From CAXMQZ01 sp963719055 (lineage in GTDB: Bacteria; Acidobacteriota; Thermoanaerobaculia; Multivoradales; JAHEKO01), in NCBI GenBank assembly GCA_963719055.1, contig CAVRAU010000031.1:62001-126000 (forward strand): a stretch of 64,000 nt of DNA. The letters are read 5' to 3'. The position numbers were made by a program, and so were the translations under genes. Positions within the stretch are counted from its first letter, which is position 1. Each line of letters opens with the position of its first letter. Of this stretch, positions 18,159-28,440 are shown piece after piece. A model generated the notes under the pieces. It was given only the letters and a program-made list of their open reading frames with translations, was not told the origin of the DNA and did no database searches.

Positions 18159-20916
18159 TCAGTCGAGCAGACCCGTCCAGTTGGTGATGATCTGGATCTG
18201 GGTCTCGGCCTGGTCCGCAGCGGTCTTGACGAGAAAGCGCTCACCGTCGGCGCTCACCGCATAGTCGTCGTATCCAGGGCCTTCGATCCAATCGATCGTG
18301 AAGAGCTCTTCTGGCAGGCCGACCTCCGGACGAGAGGCGTCGCCTCCGATCGCCACCACCATGAAGAGACTCTCGCGCGTGACAAAAAACAGCTCTCGAC
18401 TATCGCCGCGCCACTTGGGCTGTCCGCCACCGTTCAAAGAGACGCGGATCCTGTCGCCTGCCCGACCGAACGGCTCCAGATAGACCTCCTCCTGTTCGGA
18501 CTCTGGAGAGACGTAAGCGAGCCACTTGCCGTCGGGTGAGATCTGGGGCTCGTCGACTCGAAAGCCCGGCGTCATGAAGCGTCGGGGCTCTTCGCCCTCC
18601 GTGAGAGCCCAGATGCTCTGCTGGTCGTCGAGTGTCCTCTGCACCACCATGAGGGTGCTGCCATCGGCGGACCAGCTCTCCGGGATGTACTCCTCGGCCG
18701 AGTCTTCGAGCACCGTCTCGGGATCGCTGGCTCGCAGGCCCTTTCGACGGAGGGAAGCACCGTCGCTTCCTCTGTGGATGTACGCGAGGGATCGACCGTC
18801 CGGAGACCACACCGGGTCTCGTTCATCGTCGGGAGTGGCGGTGACTCGACTCGTGACTCCGCGAGCGACGTCCATCGTCCACAGGTCGAAGTGTCCCTCT
18901 TCATCTCGAATCTCGAGTGCCACGGTGCGACCGTCAGGTGAAAGGGCGATCTGACCGTAGTCTCCGGGCTCTCCCACGCTCTGGACGACCTCCCCCTGCT
19001 CGATCACGCCAGACGAGTTGGACTGCTGAGCCAGCCGAGCCGGTGAGGTAGGCCAAGGTGCCCCCCGGACGAAACCCCGAGAGACACCGAGCCCTGGAAA
19101 TCCGGGGAAGGCAGCTACGGAGCGTGCGATGGCCACGGGCGATCCTGTCGTGCGGCCCTCCTGCAGATCAAAGGGCTGTGCGAAGAGAGTGCCTTGGTCC
19201 ACGAAGACCAGATGTCCAGCCGTGTAATGCCTGCGGATCCAGTCGTTTCCGACGACGACTTTCGGCCGCTGAGCCGGGTCGTCGAGCGAGCCCAGGTAAG
19301 TACCCATATGCTCGGGCTCTCCCGTGAACACCATGAAGAGAAAGCGATTACCGTCCGGCAGGAACTGTGGGAAGAAGTGACCGACCTCATGATGCGATGG
19401 GTCCAGGCTTGTCAGAGGGCTAGCAGTACCGCCATTGACGGAGGCACTGTAGATTACGGGATTCTTCTCACCCGAGCGGAAGATGATGGTACCCGAGTCG
19501 TTCCAGGACGCGGCGCAGTAGTCGCCCTGGGGCACCTGTGCAAGCGATCGGACGGTGCCGTTGGCCACTTCGAGCAGTGCGAACATCGTCTCCAGCGCGA
19601 AACAAGATGAGCCTCACCATCAGGTGACCAGTTGAGCGGGCCAAGCGGATTCACCCCTTCCGTACCGCCGACCGGCAGGGCATCCAGGGATTCGAGAGAG
19701 CGAATCCAGAGCGTCGATTCGATGTCGCCTGATTGACCTTGCTGTAAAGCGATGAAGCCGATCCGGTCTCCGGTCGGAGACGGAACGGGCCAAGCATCGT
19801 GGCCGTCGAAGAACCAGCCTTCGGGGGCTGGTGTCGCCAACCGAACCGTCTGCCGATGTGGCGGGGCGGGATCCTCGCTCAGTCGAGACACAAGCGCACC
19901 ACCAGCGATCGCCGCAGCGATCAGCGCCGCGATCACCCAGAGCCAGCGTCCACGGCCACGTTTCCCATGCTCGGCCTGGGCGAGTCCTTCGTCTACCGTC
20001 GCGGAGGCTCGTAGCTCGGGCGTCGAGCCAGTCAGGACGTCCTGGAGCACCACGCGAGCGGCGCCGATGTCGGGGAGTCGTCGGCTCGGATCCTTCCGCA
20101 GGCATCGGGCCAGCAGTCGCTCCACCTCGGGCGGCGTCTCGGCGGGCAGGGCCTCCGGATCAGGATCCTTGGTCACCACAGACGCGATCACGTCGGTGAC
20201 CGTTTCGCCATCGAACATGGTCTGTGCGGTCAGCATCTCCCACAGCAGCACGCCGAAAGCCCATACGTCCGCTCGCTTGTCGACTGGTTTGCCCCTGGCC
20301 TGCTCGGGACTCATATAGGCAGCGGTCCCGAGAATGACTCCGGCCCCGGTCATCTGCGCTGTCAGGGTCGGGGACAGGGAAAGGTTGACGGAACCGATTC
20401 TCCCAGAAGTCGTCTGAGCTCCTGATTCCGAGACGACTGCCTCGTCGAGGGCTTTGGCGAGGCCGAAGTCGAGCACCTTGACCTGGCCGTCGGGCGTCAC
20501 CTTGACGTTCGCGGGCTTCAGATCGCGATGGACGATGCCCTTCTCATGCGCGGCTTCGAGCGCTTCGGCGACCTGGAAGCCGGCCGACAACACGTCGTCC
20601 AACTCCATGGGCCCGCGGGCGAGCCGTTCCTTGAGATCCTCGCCCTCGACGAGCTCCATGACGAGGAAGTGGGCTCTCGCCGTCCTGCTCGACCTGGTAG
20701 ATGGCAGCGATATGGGAGTGATTCAAGGAGGCCAGACACCTTGGCCTCGCGCTCGAATCGCGCCAGCCGCTCCGGATCCTGGCCCAACGCCTCGGGCAGC
20801 ACCTTGATCGCGACCTCGCGGCCGAGCTTGGTGTCCTCGGCACGGTACACCTCGCCCATACCGCCCTCGCCGAGCTTGGCGGTGATCTTGTAGTGAGACA
20901 GCGTCTGGCCGATCAC
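18159..20916 (-). CDS. Ser/Thr protein kinase with TM helix and TolB/PD40 propeller (four frame breaks)
   Basis: Reconstructed length is about 919 residues from a GTG at 20916. The kinase domain has GEGGMGEVYRAED, VAIKVL, HRDLKPANVKV and DFGLAKAL. A single TM helix (WLWVIAALIAAAIAGGALV) leads to a PD40 propeller with repeated SPDG blades (IALSPDGRTVAL, DPVWSPDGRSLAY, PQISPDGKWLAY). Frame breaks lie near 20736 and 20672 (each cured by dropping one base) and two within 19600-19632, where SPDGE continues as RLILFRAGD and then MFALLEV in successive frames. The architecture is common in Acidobacteria and suggests a membrane sensor kinase. All domains are otherwise intact, so indel errors are likelier than decay, but a pseudogene cannot be excluded. 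Confidence 0.8.
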
Positions 20917-21013
20917 GTTGCGGCGATTCTAACCTTAGCGGCGATCTTATTGATTAGAGATCCGCTCGAGGGAAGATACCAGCAGCCGGTGACCTCGATG
21001 TTCACGGCACGAC

Positions 21014-22460
21014 TCAACCGAGCGCGATCCTGCCGCGGCGCTTCTCGAGCTCGTCGCGGATCTCGTACGCCCTCTCCTCGGTCACGTCGTAGGTCCACAT
21101 GACCGCGATGGCGAGGGACGCACCGGTGATCGGCACCAGGCTGTATGCGAGCCGCATACCGGCCATCACGCCCTCCGCCTGCGCCGGTGCGTCGGCTACG
21201 AAGCCGACCAGGGCCATGATCAGTCCGCTCAAGCCGCCAGCGAAGGCAAAGCCGAATTTCACCATCCACCAGTAGATGGCGCCGAAGGTACCTTCCCGAC
21301 GCAGACCGGTGTTGAGCTCGTCGAGATCACAGACGTCGGCGGTCATTGACGTCATCAGGGTGAAGAGCCCGCCGATACCGAACGCAAAGAGAGGCACCGG
21401 CACCAGCATCATCCTCGGGTTGTCGGGCTGGAAGAACCACCAGAAGAGGGCGTAACCGACAATCGACACGGCCTGGGCAACAAGAAAGGTGTTCTTCTTC
21501 CCGAACCTTTGCGAGACGAAGGTGATGATGGGAATGACCAGGAAACAGGTGCAGAGTGCACTGATCGTGCCAAACCAGGCAGGCCAGCTGCCTGCCGCAG
21601 CCGCATTGCCGCCGAAAAGGTAGTAGACGATGATGAAGAAGGAGAAGGCAGCCACCGTCTGGAAGGAACCGAAGACCAGAAAGGTCGCCATGCACAGTTT
21701 CGTGAAAGGGATGCACCGAAAGGCGCTGCGAAATCCTTCGATAAACACCCGCAGATTCTCTCTGAGATTTTTGCGGCTCAGCTCCCGCAGGTTGTCGGCG
21801 CCGGTCGTCGGTTGGCTCTTGACGAAGATCGCCGGCACCAAAGCGAGTCCCACGCACCCGAGCCCGACCCAGATCCCTAAGCTCCTGACGCCGGCGGCCG
21901 CCGACTCGTAGAGATCAGGATCGTAGATCAGCGGCCAGAACCAGGGAACGATCACCCAGGCCCACTGGCCGATCCACTGCGCCACCGCCATGAGTCGGGT
22001 GCGCTCGTGGAAGTCGCGGCTCATCTCGTAGCCCATGGCGACGTAGGGCGTGGCGAAGATGGTCAAGCCGACATAGAAGACCAGGGACATGGCCAGGAAA
22101 TAGGTGAAGTTGAAGACCAAGCTGTTGCTCTCGTACAGCTGCCACATGACGATGTAGGCAAGGCCCGCGATGACCGCCCCGACGAAGATGTACGGCCGCC
22201 GCCGGCCCCACCGGGACCTGGTGTTGTCGCGTGATGAAGCCCATGACCGGATCGGTGATCGCATCGACGGTACGAGGAACGAAGAAGAGCAGTCCCCAGA
22301 GGAGCGGTGGAAAGCCCAGGCCCTTCACCAGGACGACCATGAAGATTGCCAAAGCGGCCGGGAACATCTGATTGCCCAGCATGCCGATGCCGTACGCGAC
22401 CTTCTGTCCGAACGGTACGCGATCTTCCGGAGCGGTAACTCGTCTCGACTCTTCGTTCAT
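21014..22460 (-). CDS. GPH-family glycoside transporter (one frameshift)
   Basis: About 481 residues after bridging one break near 22230, which falls in the diagnostic loop between helices 2 and 3: the first frame reads DAITDPVMGFIT and the second RDNTRSRWGRRRPYIFVG. The ATG at 22460 is preferred over the adjacent GTG, with GAGGTGGGG upstream. Twelve helices and TRLMAVAQWIGQWAWV, FGKKNTFLVAQ and DLDELNTGLRREGTFGAIYWW support the MelB-like GPH assignment. It follows the giant phosphorylase gene on the same strand and may import the beta-glucan oligosaccharide that this enzyme uses (inference). Confidence 0.88.
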
Positions 22461-22592
22461 CACCCCACCTCTTCGACAAATGAACAGTTGAGCCGAGACA
22501 GATGGTTCCCAGCCATTCTTCTCGGCGATCTACTGCAACGTAGTGAACCGCACCCGCAGAGGCTCGCCGCCGCTTCCGACACGACGACCAGG

Positions 22593-25500
22593 TCAGTTCT
22601 CCAATCCGGGAGCCAGCGACACTTCGATGCGTGCGATCCTGCCGGCTCGCTTGAAGATCTCGCGACTCGAAGCCTGGTCCAGGACGAGCCTCTCGAGCCT
22701 GCGGGTCGTACCGTCTGCAAAGCAGAGCGTCAGCCTCGGTTCCTCCGATTGCCTGTAGACGATCGGAACCTGGCAGTACGTGAACGCGAGTGTCTGTTCA
22801 TCCAGGTCGAGCGACTGCAACTGCCCACTGACGTCGTAGTACTCGAAGGATTCCGGCTCGACCAGGAATTCGCTTCTCCGCAGAAGGACCGGATCGAAGC
22901 TGATCTGACCGTCGCCAATGGACACACCGAGCTCTCCGAGCCGTGTGATGATCTCTTCCTTGACCTGCCCGGTCATGCCGGGCTGTTTGGCGCCGGCGAA
23001 GCTCGGCGTGTGCGAATACGGGTCCGTCGGGAATGCACCGTACACCTTCGGCGACTTGTTGAATCCGATACCCGCACGAACGTCATAGTAAGACTCCGCC
23101 AGCTCTCGAAACGATGCGTCGTTGTGGGCGTCGACCGCCAAACAGCATTCCTGCACCGCGAGAAGCAGCTTACTGACCATGTGCCAATAGATGGAGCCCA
23201 GACCCTCGTAGCCATAAAACGTTCCGGAGCGGCCGGTGAACTTCTGATGCTCGAACGCGGATTCGAAGATCTCACCGATGAGCTCCGACTCCTCTTCGAC
23301 AAGGCGCTCGTATCCCCCGTCCCTTAGCTGTCCGAGGGCCGCGCGGACATCGCGGATGTTGTTGAAGAGGCCTTGGAAGTGGAGGTTCCCGTCGACATCC
23401 CTTTCAACCAGCTCGGTATTGCCGTCGGCCACCAGTCTGCTCAACAGCTGCGAGCGATTCGCCAGGTCCGAGGGAATCGTGTTCTTCTCCAAGAAGGCCG
23501 GCAGCACCTTGTTCGGATAAAGCAGATACGAATGCTGGTCGGAGCGATACATGTCGCTTTGGCGCAGAGCCCCAAGGACTGACAGGGACTCTGCCGCGCT
23601 CAGCGCACCCGAGCTCAGAACCGCTACCTGACCCTCGAGCATCGCATCGAGCCGTTCGACGGAGATCGCCTCGTTCGAGATGTCGAGCACGTTGTAGGCG
23701 TGATAGAGACCGTCGTCCCGCCGGTTGAGCTCGATGGTCCGATCGAAGTACTCCAGGACCAAGCGCAGAAAAGCCATCAGCCCATCGACCGGGACGGTGT
23801 CGCTGCGACCGCTCAGTCCCTCCGTGTAGAGGCTTGCGCGGTACGCCTCGGCAACGCGGCCGACACCGTCGAGAAACGACTTTCGTCGCCCATCCTCGAC
23901 GCCGGCCTCGAGCATCGACCGATTCTCGGTGAGAACTCGAAACGTCCTATCGAGCCAGCGCGCGACCTCTTCATTCAGGGATACCTTCTCGCCATCGACG
24001 TCGCTGAACAGGTCGAGGCAGAACGCCGCGTAACGCCGCGCATAGTAGAGGGTCACCATTGAAGCGCCATACCCTGCCAAGGCGTTGTTGGCATCGTTCC
24101 ACTCCGGACGCTGGGTATTCATCCAGAAGCCGGCCCCGGGCACGAAGTTGCCGAGCTTGGCCAGCAGGGGGACCAGAAGCTTCTCCGTCAGGTTCGCCCG
24201 ACAGAGCTCGGGCGACCCGTCTGTGAGATACCTGCCGTCGAATCCGACCGCCGCGACTCTCACGGCGATTCGCTCAGCGCGCTCGGCGCTGTAGGTGACC
24301 GAATCCCGCGGATCCTCCAGGAGGTCCTGATACGGCTTGATGTCGTACGGAACCTCCGCATACACGAACCGGCGCTCGTCCAGCATCTGCGCGAGAGCGC
24401 CGGGATGGAACCTGCGCGACCACTCGAGAAACTTGAGCAGGTAGATCAGCTGATGGTCGCCCCAGTAGCCGAAATGTGCCCAGGGCTCGTCGGGATTGGG
24501 GATCTCCCAATCGTAACCATCCTTCGTCACGCGATAGGGGTTGTAGCCGTCGGCCGTCGTGGTGTTGACGAACTTACTGATCACGCCTTCCAGATACTCG
24601 GGAAACGAAAGGCACAGTGCTTCCCAGTTCTGGAAGATGTCGCGCCAGTTTCCCTGGTAGTCGAGGATCTTCGAGCCGTCCCGGTTCTTGACGTTGATCG
24701 AGAACTGATTCCAGGGTCGACTGGGATCCCCGTGCCGACGACTGAACGAGATCGGCAGGTACTCGGACACCAGGCGCAAGAACATCGGGTCGCCCACCGA
24801 CCGGACCTCCTCTAGCAGCTGATCGAGCTCGACCTCGTCGCCCAGCCGCTTCAACAGGCCCTCGTGTCGAGCCCAGGTCTCCCTGTTGAACGCGCGAACG
24901 AAGTTCTCGAGATCGGCGACCGGAATGGAGTAGGCGGACTCGAAGACACCGCCGCGCATCACGTTGAAGAGAACATTGGCAAAGTGGTGGGCGGAGCCGA
25001 GACGATCACCGGTATTCTGCAGCCCATCGGCCCGGGCGACGAGCGCCGTCAGACGCCGGGTATCTTGGTCGATGTCTTCCAGGACCTGGCTCTCGAGATC
25101 GGCGCCGCTGGTCAAGATTCTCCTGAGCTCGGCAATCTCGCAGGGGCCGAAGTCCAGATCCGCGACGAGCAACCAGTCGCATTGCGCGTCTGACGCCAGC
25201 TCCACGGTCTCCTGGACAAAGTAGGCTCCGCGCCGTCCGCACACCCTGGACTCGGCCTCGACTTCGTCACCGTGGCGGAACCCGTCGAGCTGCAACGAGG
25301 ACAGCAGCCTGGTCGCCTCGGCAGGGCGTGTCGACCAGCAGACCGTCGCCCGCAGAGCTTCAGCCGGCTCGGGGCTGTCACCCGGGATCGAGCTGAAGGC
25401 ATAGGTTGCGAGGCCGGTCACTTTATCCAGAGCGTTGTCTTTGTAGGCGTCCCCCAGACAGCTGAAGTGATTTTGAAAGAACTCCTCGACACCCCAAGGG

Positions 25501-26054
25501 AGAATGTTCTCCAGGCCGTCCAGTATCTCCACCGATGTCGCCTCGCTACCGCTATTCCTCAGCTCGGAGCGTTTGACGAATCCGAACTTGTCCGACAGCA
25601 TCCAGGTGTAGCGAAAGGTGAGATTCAGGTCCCGGTTCACCTCCTCGAACATCACCTTGTTGCCGTAGACGTTCTTATAGAGGTTTCTGGACAGGCCGTA
25701 CAGCGCCCCGCAATGGCGGCTGAAAGGCTCCCACAGATACCGCCCGCCTCCCCTGGTGACCCGGAGGATAGTCCTCGATCCGGTGTGATCGACGCTGTCG
25801 TGAATCTTGTCTTCCGTGTAGTAGGGGAAGAGCGCGTTGTCGGAGTTCTGTCGCCCGGCGGTCAGGGCGCCATTGCTCGAGATGAACAGCCAGTGATTCG
25901 AGGCGCTCACGAGGCTCATGAAGAAGGGGTTCATCCGATCGTAGTTGGCGATCCGATAGAACCTCTCCGATCCTCGGGAGACGTACTCGCCCTGGACCTC
26001 TTCTGTGGATGGTTTGATACCAGTGGTGCCGATATACATCGTTTCAGCGTTCAT
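22593..26054 (-). CDS. Very large clan GH-Q-like glycoside phosphorylase (candidate beta-1,3-glucan phosphorylase)
   Basis: 1153 residues from the ATG at 26054, which has CGAGGA upstream; an in-frame ATG at 26087 lacks a ribosome site. No signal peptide or membrane segment is present, so it is cytoplasmic. The N-terminal half is beta-rich (NHWLFISSNGALTAGR, GGGRYLWEPFSRH, FGFVKRSELRNSGSEA), like the super-sandwich of GH94 enzymes. The centre is an (alpha/alpha)-barrel with NQFSINVKNRDGSKILDYQGNWRD split by helices, HFGYWGDHQLIYLL and EWNDANNALAGYG, whose Asp654 aligns with the GH94 catalytic acid. Length and context point to GH149/GH161-type beta-1,3-oligoglucan phosphorylases, but I cannot confirm the family. 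It precedes the GPH gene. Confidence 0.65.
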   Translation of the reverse strand: MNAETMYIGTTGIKPSTEEVQGEYVSRGSERFYRIANYDRMNPFFMSLVSASNHWLFISSNGALTAGRQNSDNALFPYYTEDKIHDSVDHTGSRTILRVTRGGGRYLWEPFSRHCGALYGLSRNLYKNVYGNKVMFEEVNRDLNLTFRYTWMLSDKFGFVKRSELRNSGSEATSVEILDGLENILPWGVEEFFQNHFSCLGDAYKDNALDKVTGLATYAFSSIPGDSPEPAEALRATVCWSTRPAEATRLLSSLQLDGFRHGDEVEAESRVCGRRGAYFVQETVELASDAQCDWLLVADLDFGPCEIAELRRILTSGADLESQVLEDIDQDTRRLTALVARADGLQNTGDRLGSAHHFANVLFNVMRGGVFESAYSIPVADLENFVRAFNRETWARHEGLLKRLGDEVELDQLLEEVRSVGDPMFLRLVSEYLPISFSRRHGDPSRPWNQFSINVKNRDGSKILDYQGNWRDIFQNWEALCLSFPEYLEGVISKFVNTTTADGYNPYRVTKDGYDWEIPNPDEPWAHFGYWGDHQLIYLLKFLEWSRRFHPGALAQMLDERRFVYAEVPYDIKPYQDLLEDPRDSVTYSAERAERIAVRVAAVGFDGRYLTDGSPELCRANLTEKLLVPLLAKLGNFVPGAGFWMNTQRPEWNDANNALAGYGASMVTLYYARRYAAFCLDLFSDVDGEKVSLNEEVARWLDRTFRVLTENRSMLEAGVEDGRRKSFLDGVGRVAEAYRASLYTEGLSGRSDTVPVDGLMAFLRLVLEYFDRTIELNRRDDGLYHAYNVLDISNEAISVERLDAMLEGQVAVLSSGALSAAESLSVLGALRQSDMYRSDQHSYLLYPNKVLPAFLEKNTIPSDLANRSQLLSRLVADGNTELVERDVDGNLHFQGLFNNIRDVRAALGQLRDGGYERLVEEESELIGEIFESAFEHQKFTGRSGTFYGYEGLGSIYWHMVSKLLLAVQECCLAVDAHNDASFRELAESYYDVRAGIGFNKSPKVYGAFPTDPYSHTPSFAGAKQPGMTGQVKEEIITRLGELGVSIGDGQISFDPVLLRRSEFLVEPESFEYYDVSGQLQSLDLDEQTLAFTYCQVPIVYRQSEEPRLTLCFADGTTRRLERLVLDQASSREIFKRAGRIARIEVSLAPGLEN

Positions 26055-26176
26055 GCGTGCATGTTCCTCGAGAAATGGAGTCCTCATCCGGTCGTCTGCG
26101 CGACCCCCCAGCGCCGCGACAGATGCGACGAAACTTCGGATTTGGGCTCACGCAATCCAGAATCGCGAAGGACAGT

Positions 26177-27124
26177 CTACTCCGCTGGCAAGGAGTGCTG
26201 CAGCAGCCAGTCATAGAGATCCTGGCCCCCGTAAATTCTTCGCCACGCGTCATGCCCGGCATCTACATGGATGGTGAATCGCACATCCCCCTCTCGATCC
26301 TGCAACTCCTCGAGCGCGTTCAGGCCCGGGTAGAAGAACTGGGGCCAGACGGCCGGATCCCGTCCGCCGGCGAAAGCCCAAACAGGCAGGCGCCGCTCAG
26401 CCAGGATCGGCATCAGATCCGGGTGACCCCAGCCCACGACCGGAGCGATGGCCGCGAACCGCTCGGGGTATTTGGACGCCATGTACCAAGTGCCAAAGCC
26501 ACCATAGCTGATACCAGTGAGGTAGACCCGAGACGGATCGGTTTGATAGAGCGACTGGATTTGACCGAGGATGATCAGTAGATCCTCTTCCAACCGAGGC
26601 CAGCCGTCGGGTAGGCCCTCGGGGCCGATCGGCAACTGCTCGGGTGCGGCAACCGCCACCATCTTCCAGGGTGTCGGGAACTCTTCGGGCCGCGCCGGCA
26701 CACCGACCTCGAGTCGCTGGGGAATCTCCTCCGGTTTTCGATTGGCGATGTAGTCGACTGTCTTGTCCCGCCCGTACAGGGGAAGTTGGGGCACCACGAT
26801 GACGAATGGCAGATCCCGTTTCTGAACCCACGCCTCGTACAAGGGCCCGTGAACCAGGACCCAATCCAGCTCATCCTGGCCATTTCCACGTTCTCCGTCG
26901 CCATGGAGAAAGAGCATCACAGACCAGCGCTTCTGAGTATCCGAGTGGTAACCGCGCGGCAGATAGACGAAGTACTCCCGGTCCCCCTCGGAAGGACTCG
27001 TGTACGCCTGGCGGATCAGATCGGGCTCCGATCTCTCGCCAGGAACAGCGACGGGATTCTGCGCCAGGCCCGTGCAAGCCACGATCGGCAGTAGCCATAT
27101 CACGATCTTGATTGGACTCTTCAT
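26177..27124 (-). CDS. Exported alpha/beta-hydrolase, CE1/feruloyl-esterase-like
   Basis: 315 residues with an export signal at 1-22; the sequence PIVAC at 14-18 could be a lipobox, or cleavage may occur after LAQ. The fold signature is YFVYLPRGY, VMLFLHGDGERG, the nucleophile Ser in GISYGGFGTWYMA, an Asp in AGGRDP and the His in VDAGHDAW. It resembles PHB-depolymerase/CE1-like esterases (prolyl-oligopeptidase-like hydrolases) that remove acyl or feruloyl groups from plant polysaccharides. It sits between a nucleoside-permease-like transporter and the giant phosphorylase in the same direction. Substrate is not determined by the sequence. Confidence 0.85.
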   Translation of the reverse strand: MKSPIKIVIWLLPIVACTGLAQNPVAVPGERSEPDLIRQAYTSPSEGDREYFVYLPRGYHSDTQKRWSVMLFLHGDGERGNGQDELDWVLVHGPLYEAWVQKRDLPFVIVVPQLPLYGRDKTVDYIANRKPEEIPQRLEVGVPARPEEFPTPWKMVAVAAPEQLPIGPEGLPDGWPRLEEDLLIILGQIQSLYQTDPSRVYLTGISYGGFGTWYMASKYPERFAAIAPVVGWGHPDLMPILAERRLPVWAFAGGRDPAVWPQFFYPGLNALEELQDREGDVRFTIHVDAGHDAWRRIYGGQDLYDWLLQHSLPAE

Positions 27125-27223
27125 GGCCCCATTGTCTTAGAAACCCACCGCCCTTCCAAGTCTGCGGCCTGGGACCACTCCTCCGGCTCGGGAAGCCGGA
27201 AATCCGTTCGAGCCGCAGTCGGA

Positions 27224-28420
27224 CTAGCTCGCCTTCTCGAAGTCGGGCGATCGGAATCCGATGAAGAGAATCAGTGCCGCGAGAAACGCCAACGCCGTCG
27301 GGAACAAGAACAGAGTCCGGAAATCGATACCCGTGTCAGTGGTCAGTGCATCGGCCAGTCTTCCCCAGAGGAGATTGCCGAGAAAGGGTCCGAGACCGAG
27401 GATCAGGAAGTTGAACAGTCCCTGCGCGCTGGCCCGGGCGTCCTTTGGAAAGTATTCATCGACAAAGATATACACCGTGGCAAAAAAGAACGCGTAGCAG
27501 AATCCGTGCACGACGTTGCTGGCTACCACCAACCAGACCGGACCACCCAGCGAGTAGATCGCAAACCGGATCGCATGGCCGAGGATCCCGAAGGTCATGG
27601 TCTTTCGCCAACCCAACCGTTTGAGGAAGACTCCCAGAACCGCCATGGTGCCGATCTCGGCGATCTGGCCGATGCTCATGGCCGGCATGATCAGGTTCTC
27701 TGCCAGTCCGATCTCGGCAAGAAACGGACTCGTCCACTGGAAGTAGCACGCATGGACCAGAGAATCCATGAAGGTGACCATAAAGAGCACCAGGAGACTC
27801 GGCACCGCCAGGAATTTGACCGCTTCCAGGGGGGCGTTCTTCTCACCGCTCTCCACAGGGGGAGTGTGCGGCAGGGTCAACGAATACCCGGCCAAAACGA
27901 TGGAGGCGCCACCAGCCATCCAGAAGATGCCGGTCAGCGCGGACTCGAGTGCTGCACCCTCCTTGCCCTGCAAGATGAAAACGAAGGGCCAGCTGGCCGC
28001 GATCCAGCCGATCGTGCCCCACATCCGCACTCTCCCGAACTCCCTCTGGGCATCCTTCAGGTGATGGAACGAGATCGAGTTGGTCAGCGAAAGAGTGGGC
28101 ACGTACATGAGGTTGTGTACCAGCATGGCCAGGAAGAAAGGCCAGAAGCTCTTCTGAAAGGGCAGCGCGAACATGGCCAAACCACCAATCAGATGGGAGA
28201 CAGCCAGGAAGCGCTCCGTCGCCATCAGCCGGTCCGCCACCTGGCCGCCGATGAAGACCGCCGAGACCGAGGCGATGGCGAGCGTCGCAAACACCCAGCC
28301 GATATCGGTACCCGAGAATCCCAGAAACCGGGACAGGTAGAGGGCCAGGAGAGGCAGCCACGAACCCCAGATCACGTACTGGAGAAACATCATCACGCTC
28401 AGTCGGCCGGTGACTCCCAT
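27224..28420 (-). CDS. MFS transporter, nucleoside:H+ symporter (NupG/XapB)-like
   Basis: 398 residues with 12 helices. The start LSVMMFLQYVIWGSWLPLLALYLS and the helix-5 region FGRVRMWGTIGWIAASW are hallmarks of the NupG-type nucleoside/H+ symporter branch of MFS. VHGFCYAFFFATVYIFVDEYFPKDARASAQG near residue 310 is typical of homologues that sit beside sugar-catabolism genes in Planctomycetes and Acidobacteria (long stretch not quoted in full elsewhere). Substrate may be a sugar or glycoside rather than a nucleoside. It lies 20 bp downstream of the PD40 protein gene, in operon with the esterase. Confidence 0.85.
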   Translation of the reverse strand: MGVTGRLSVMMFLQYVIWGSWLPLLALYLSRFLGFSGTDIGWVFATLAIASVSAVFIGGQVADRLMATERFLAVSHLIGGLAMFALPFQKSFWPFFLAMLVHNLMYVPTLSLTNSISFHHLKDAQREFGRVRMWGTIGWIAASWPFVFILQGKEGAALESALTGIFWMAGGASIVLAGYSLTLPHTPPVESGEKNAPLEAVKFLAVPSLLVLFMVTFMDSLVHACYFQWTSPFLAEIGLAENLIMPAMSIGQIAEIGTMAVLGVFLKRLGWRKTMTFGILGHAIRFAIYSLGGPVWLVVASNVVHGFCYAFFFATVYIFVDEYFPKDARASAQGLFNFLILGLGPFLGNLLWGRLADALTTDTGIDFRTLFLFPTALAFLAALILFIGFRSPDFEKAS

Positions 28421-28440
28421 GGGCGCTCTTCTCTGACGAT

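Noticed and set aside
18150..18160. TTGACA sequence at the end of the kinase gene
   Set aside because: It has no matching -10 box and no downstream gene on that strand; it is part of the coding sequence.
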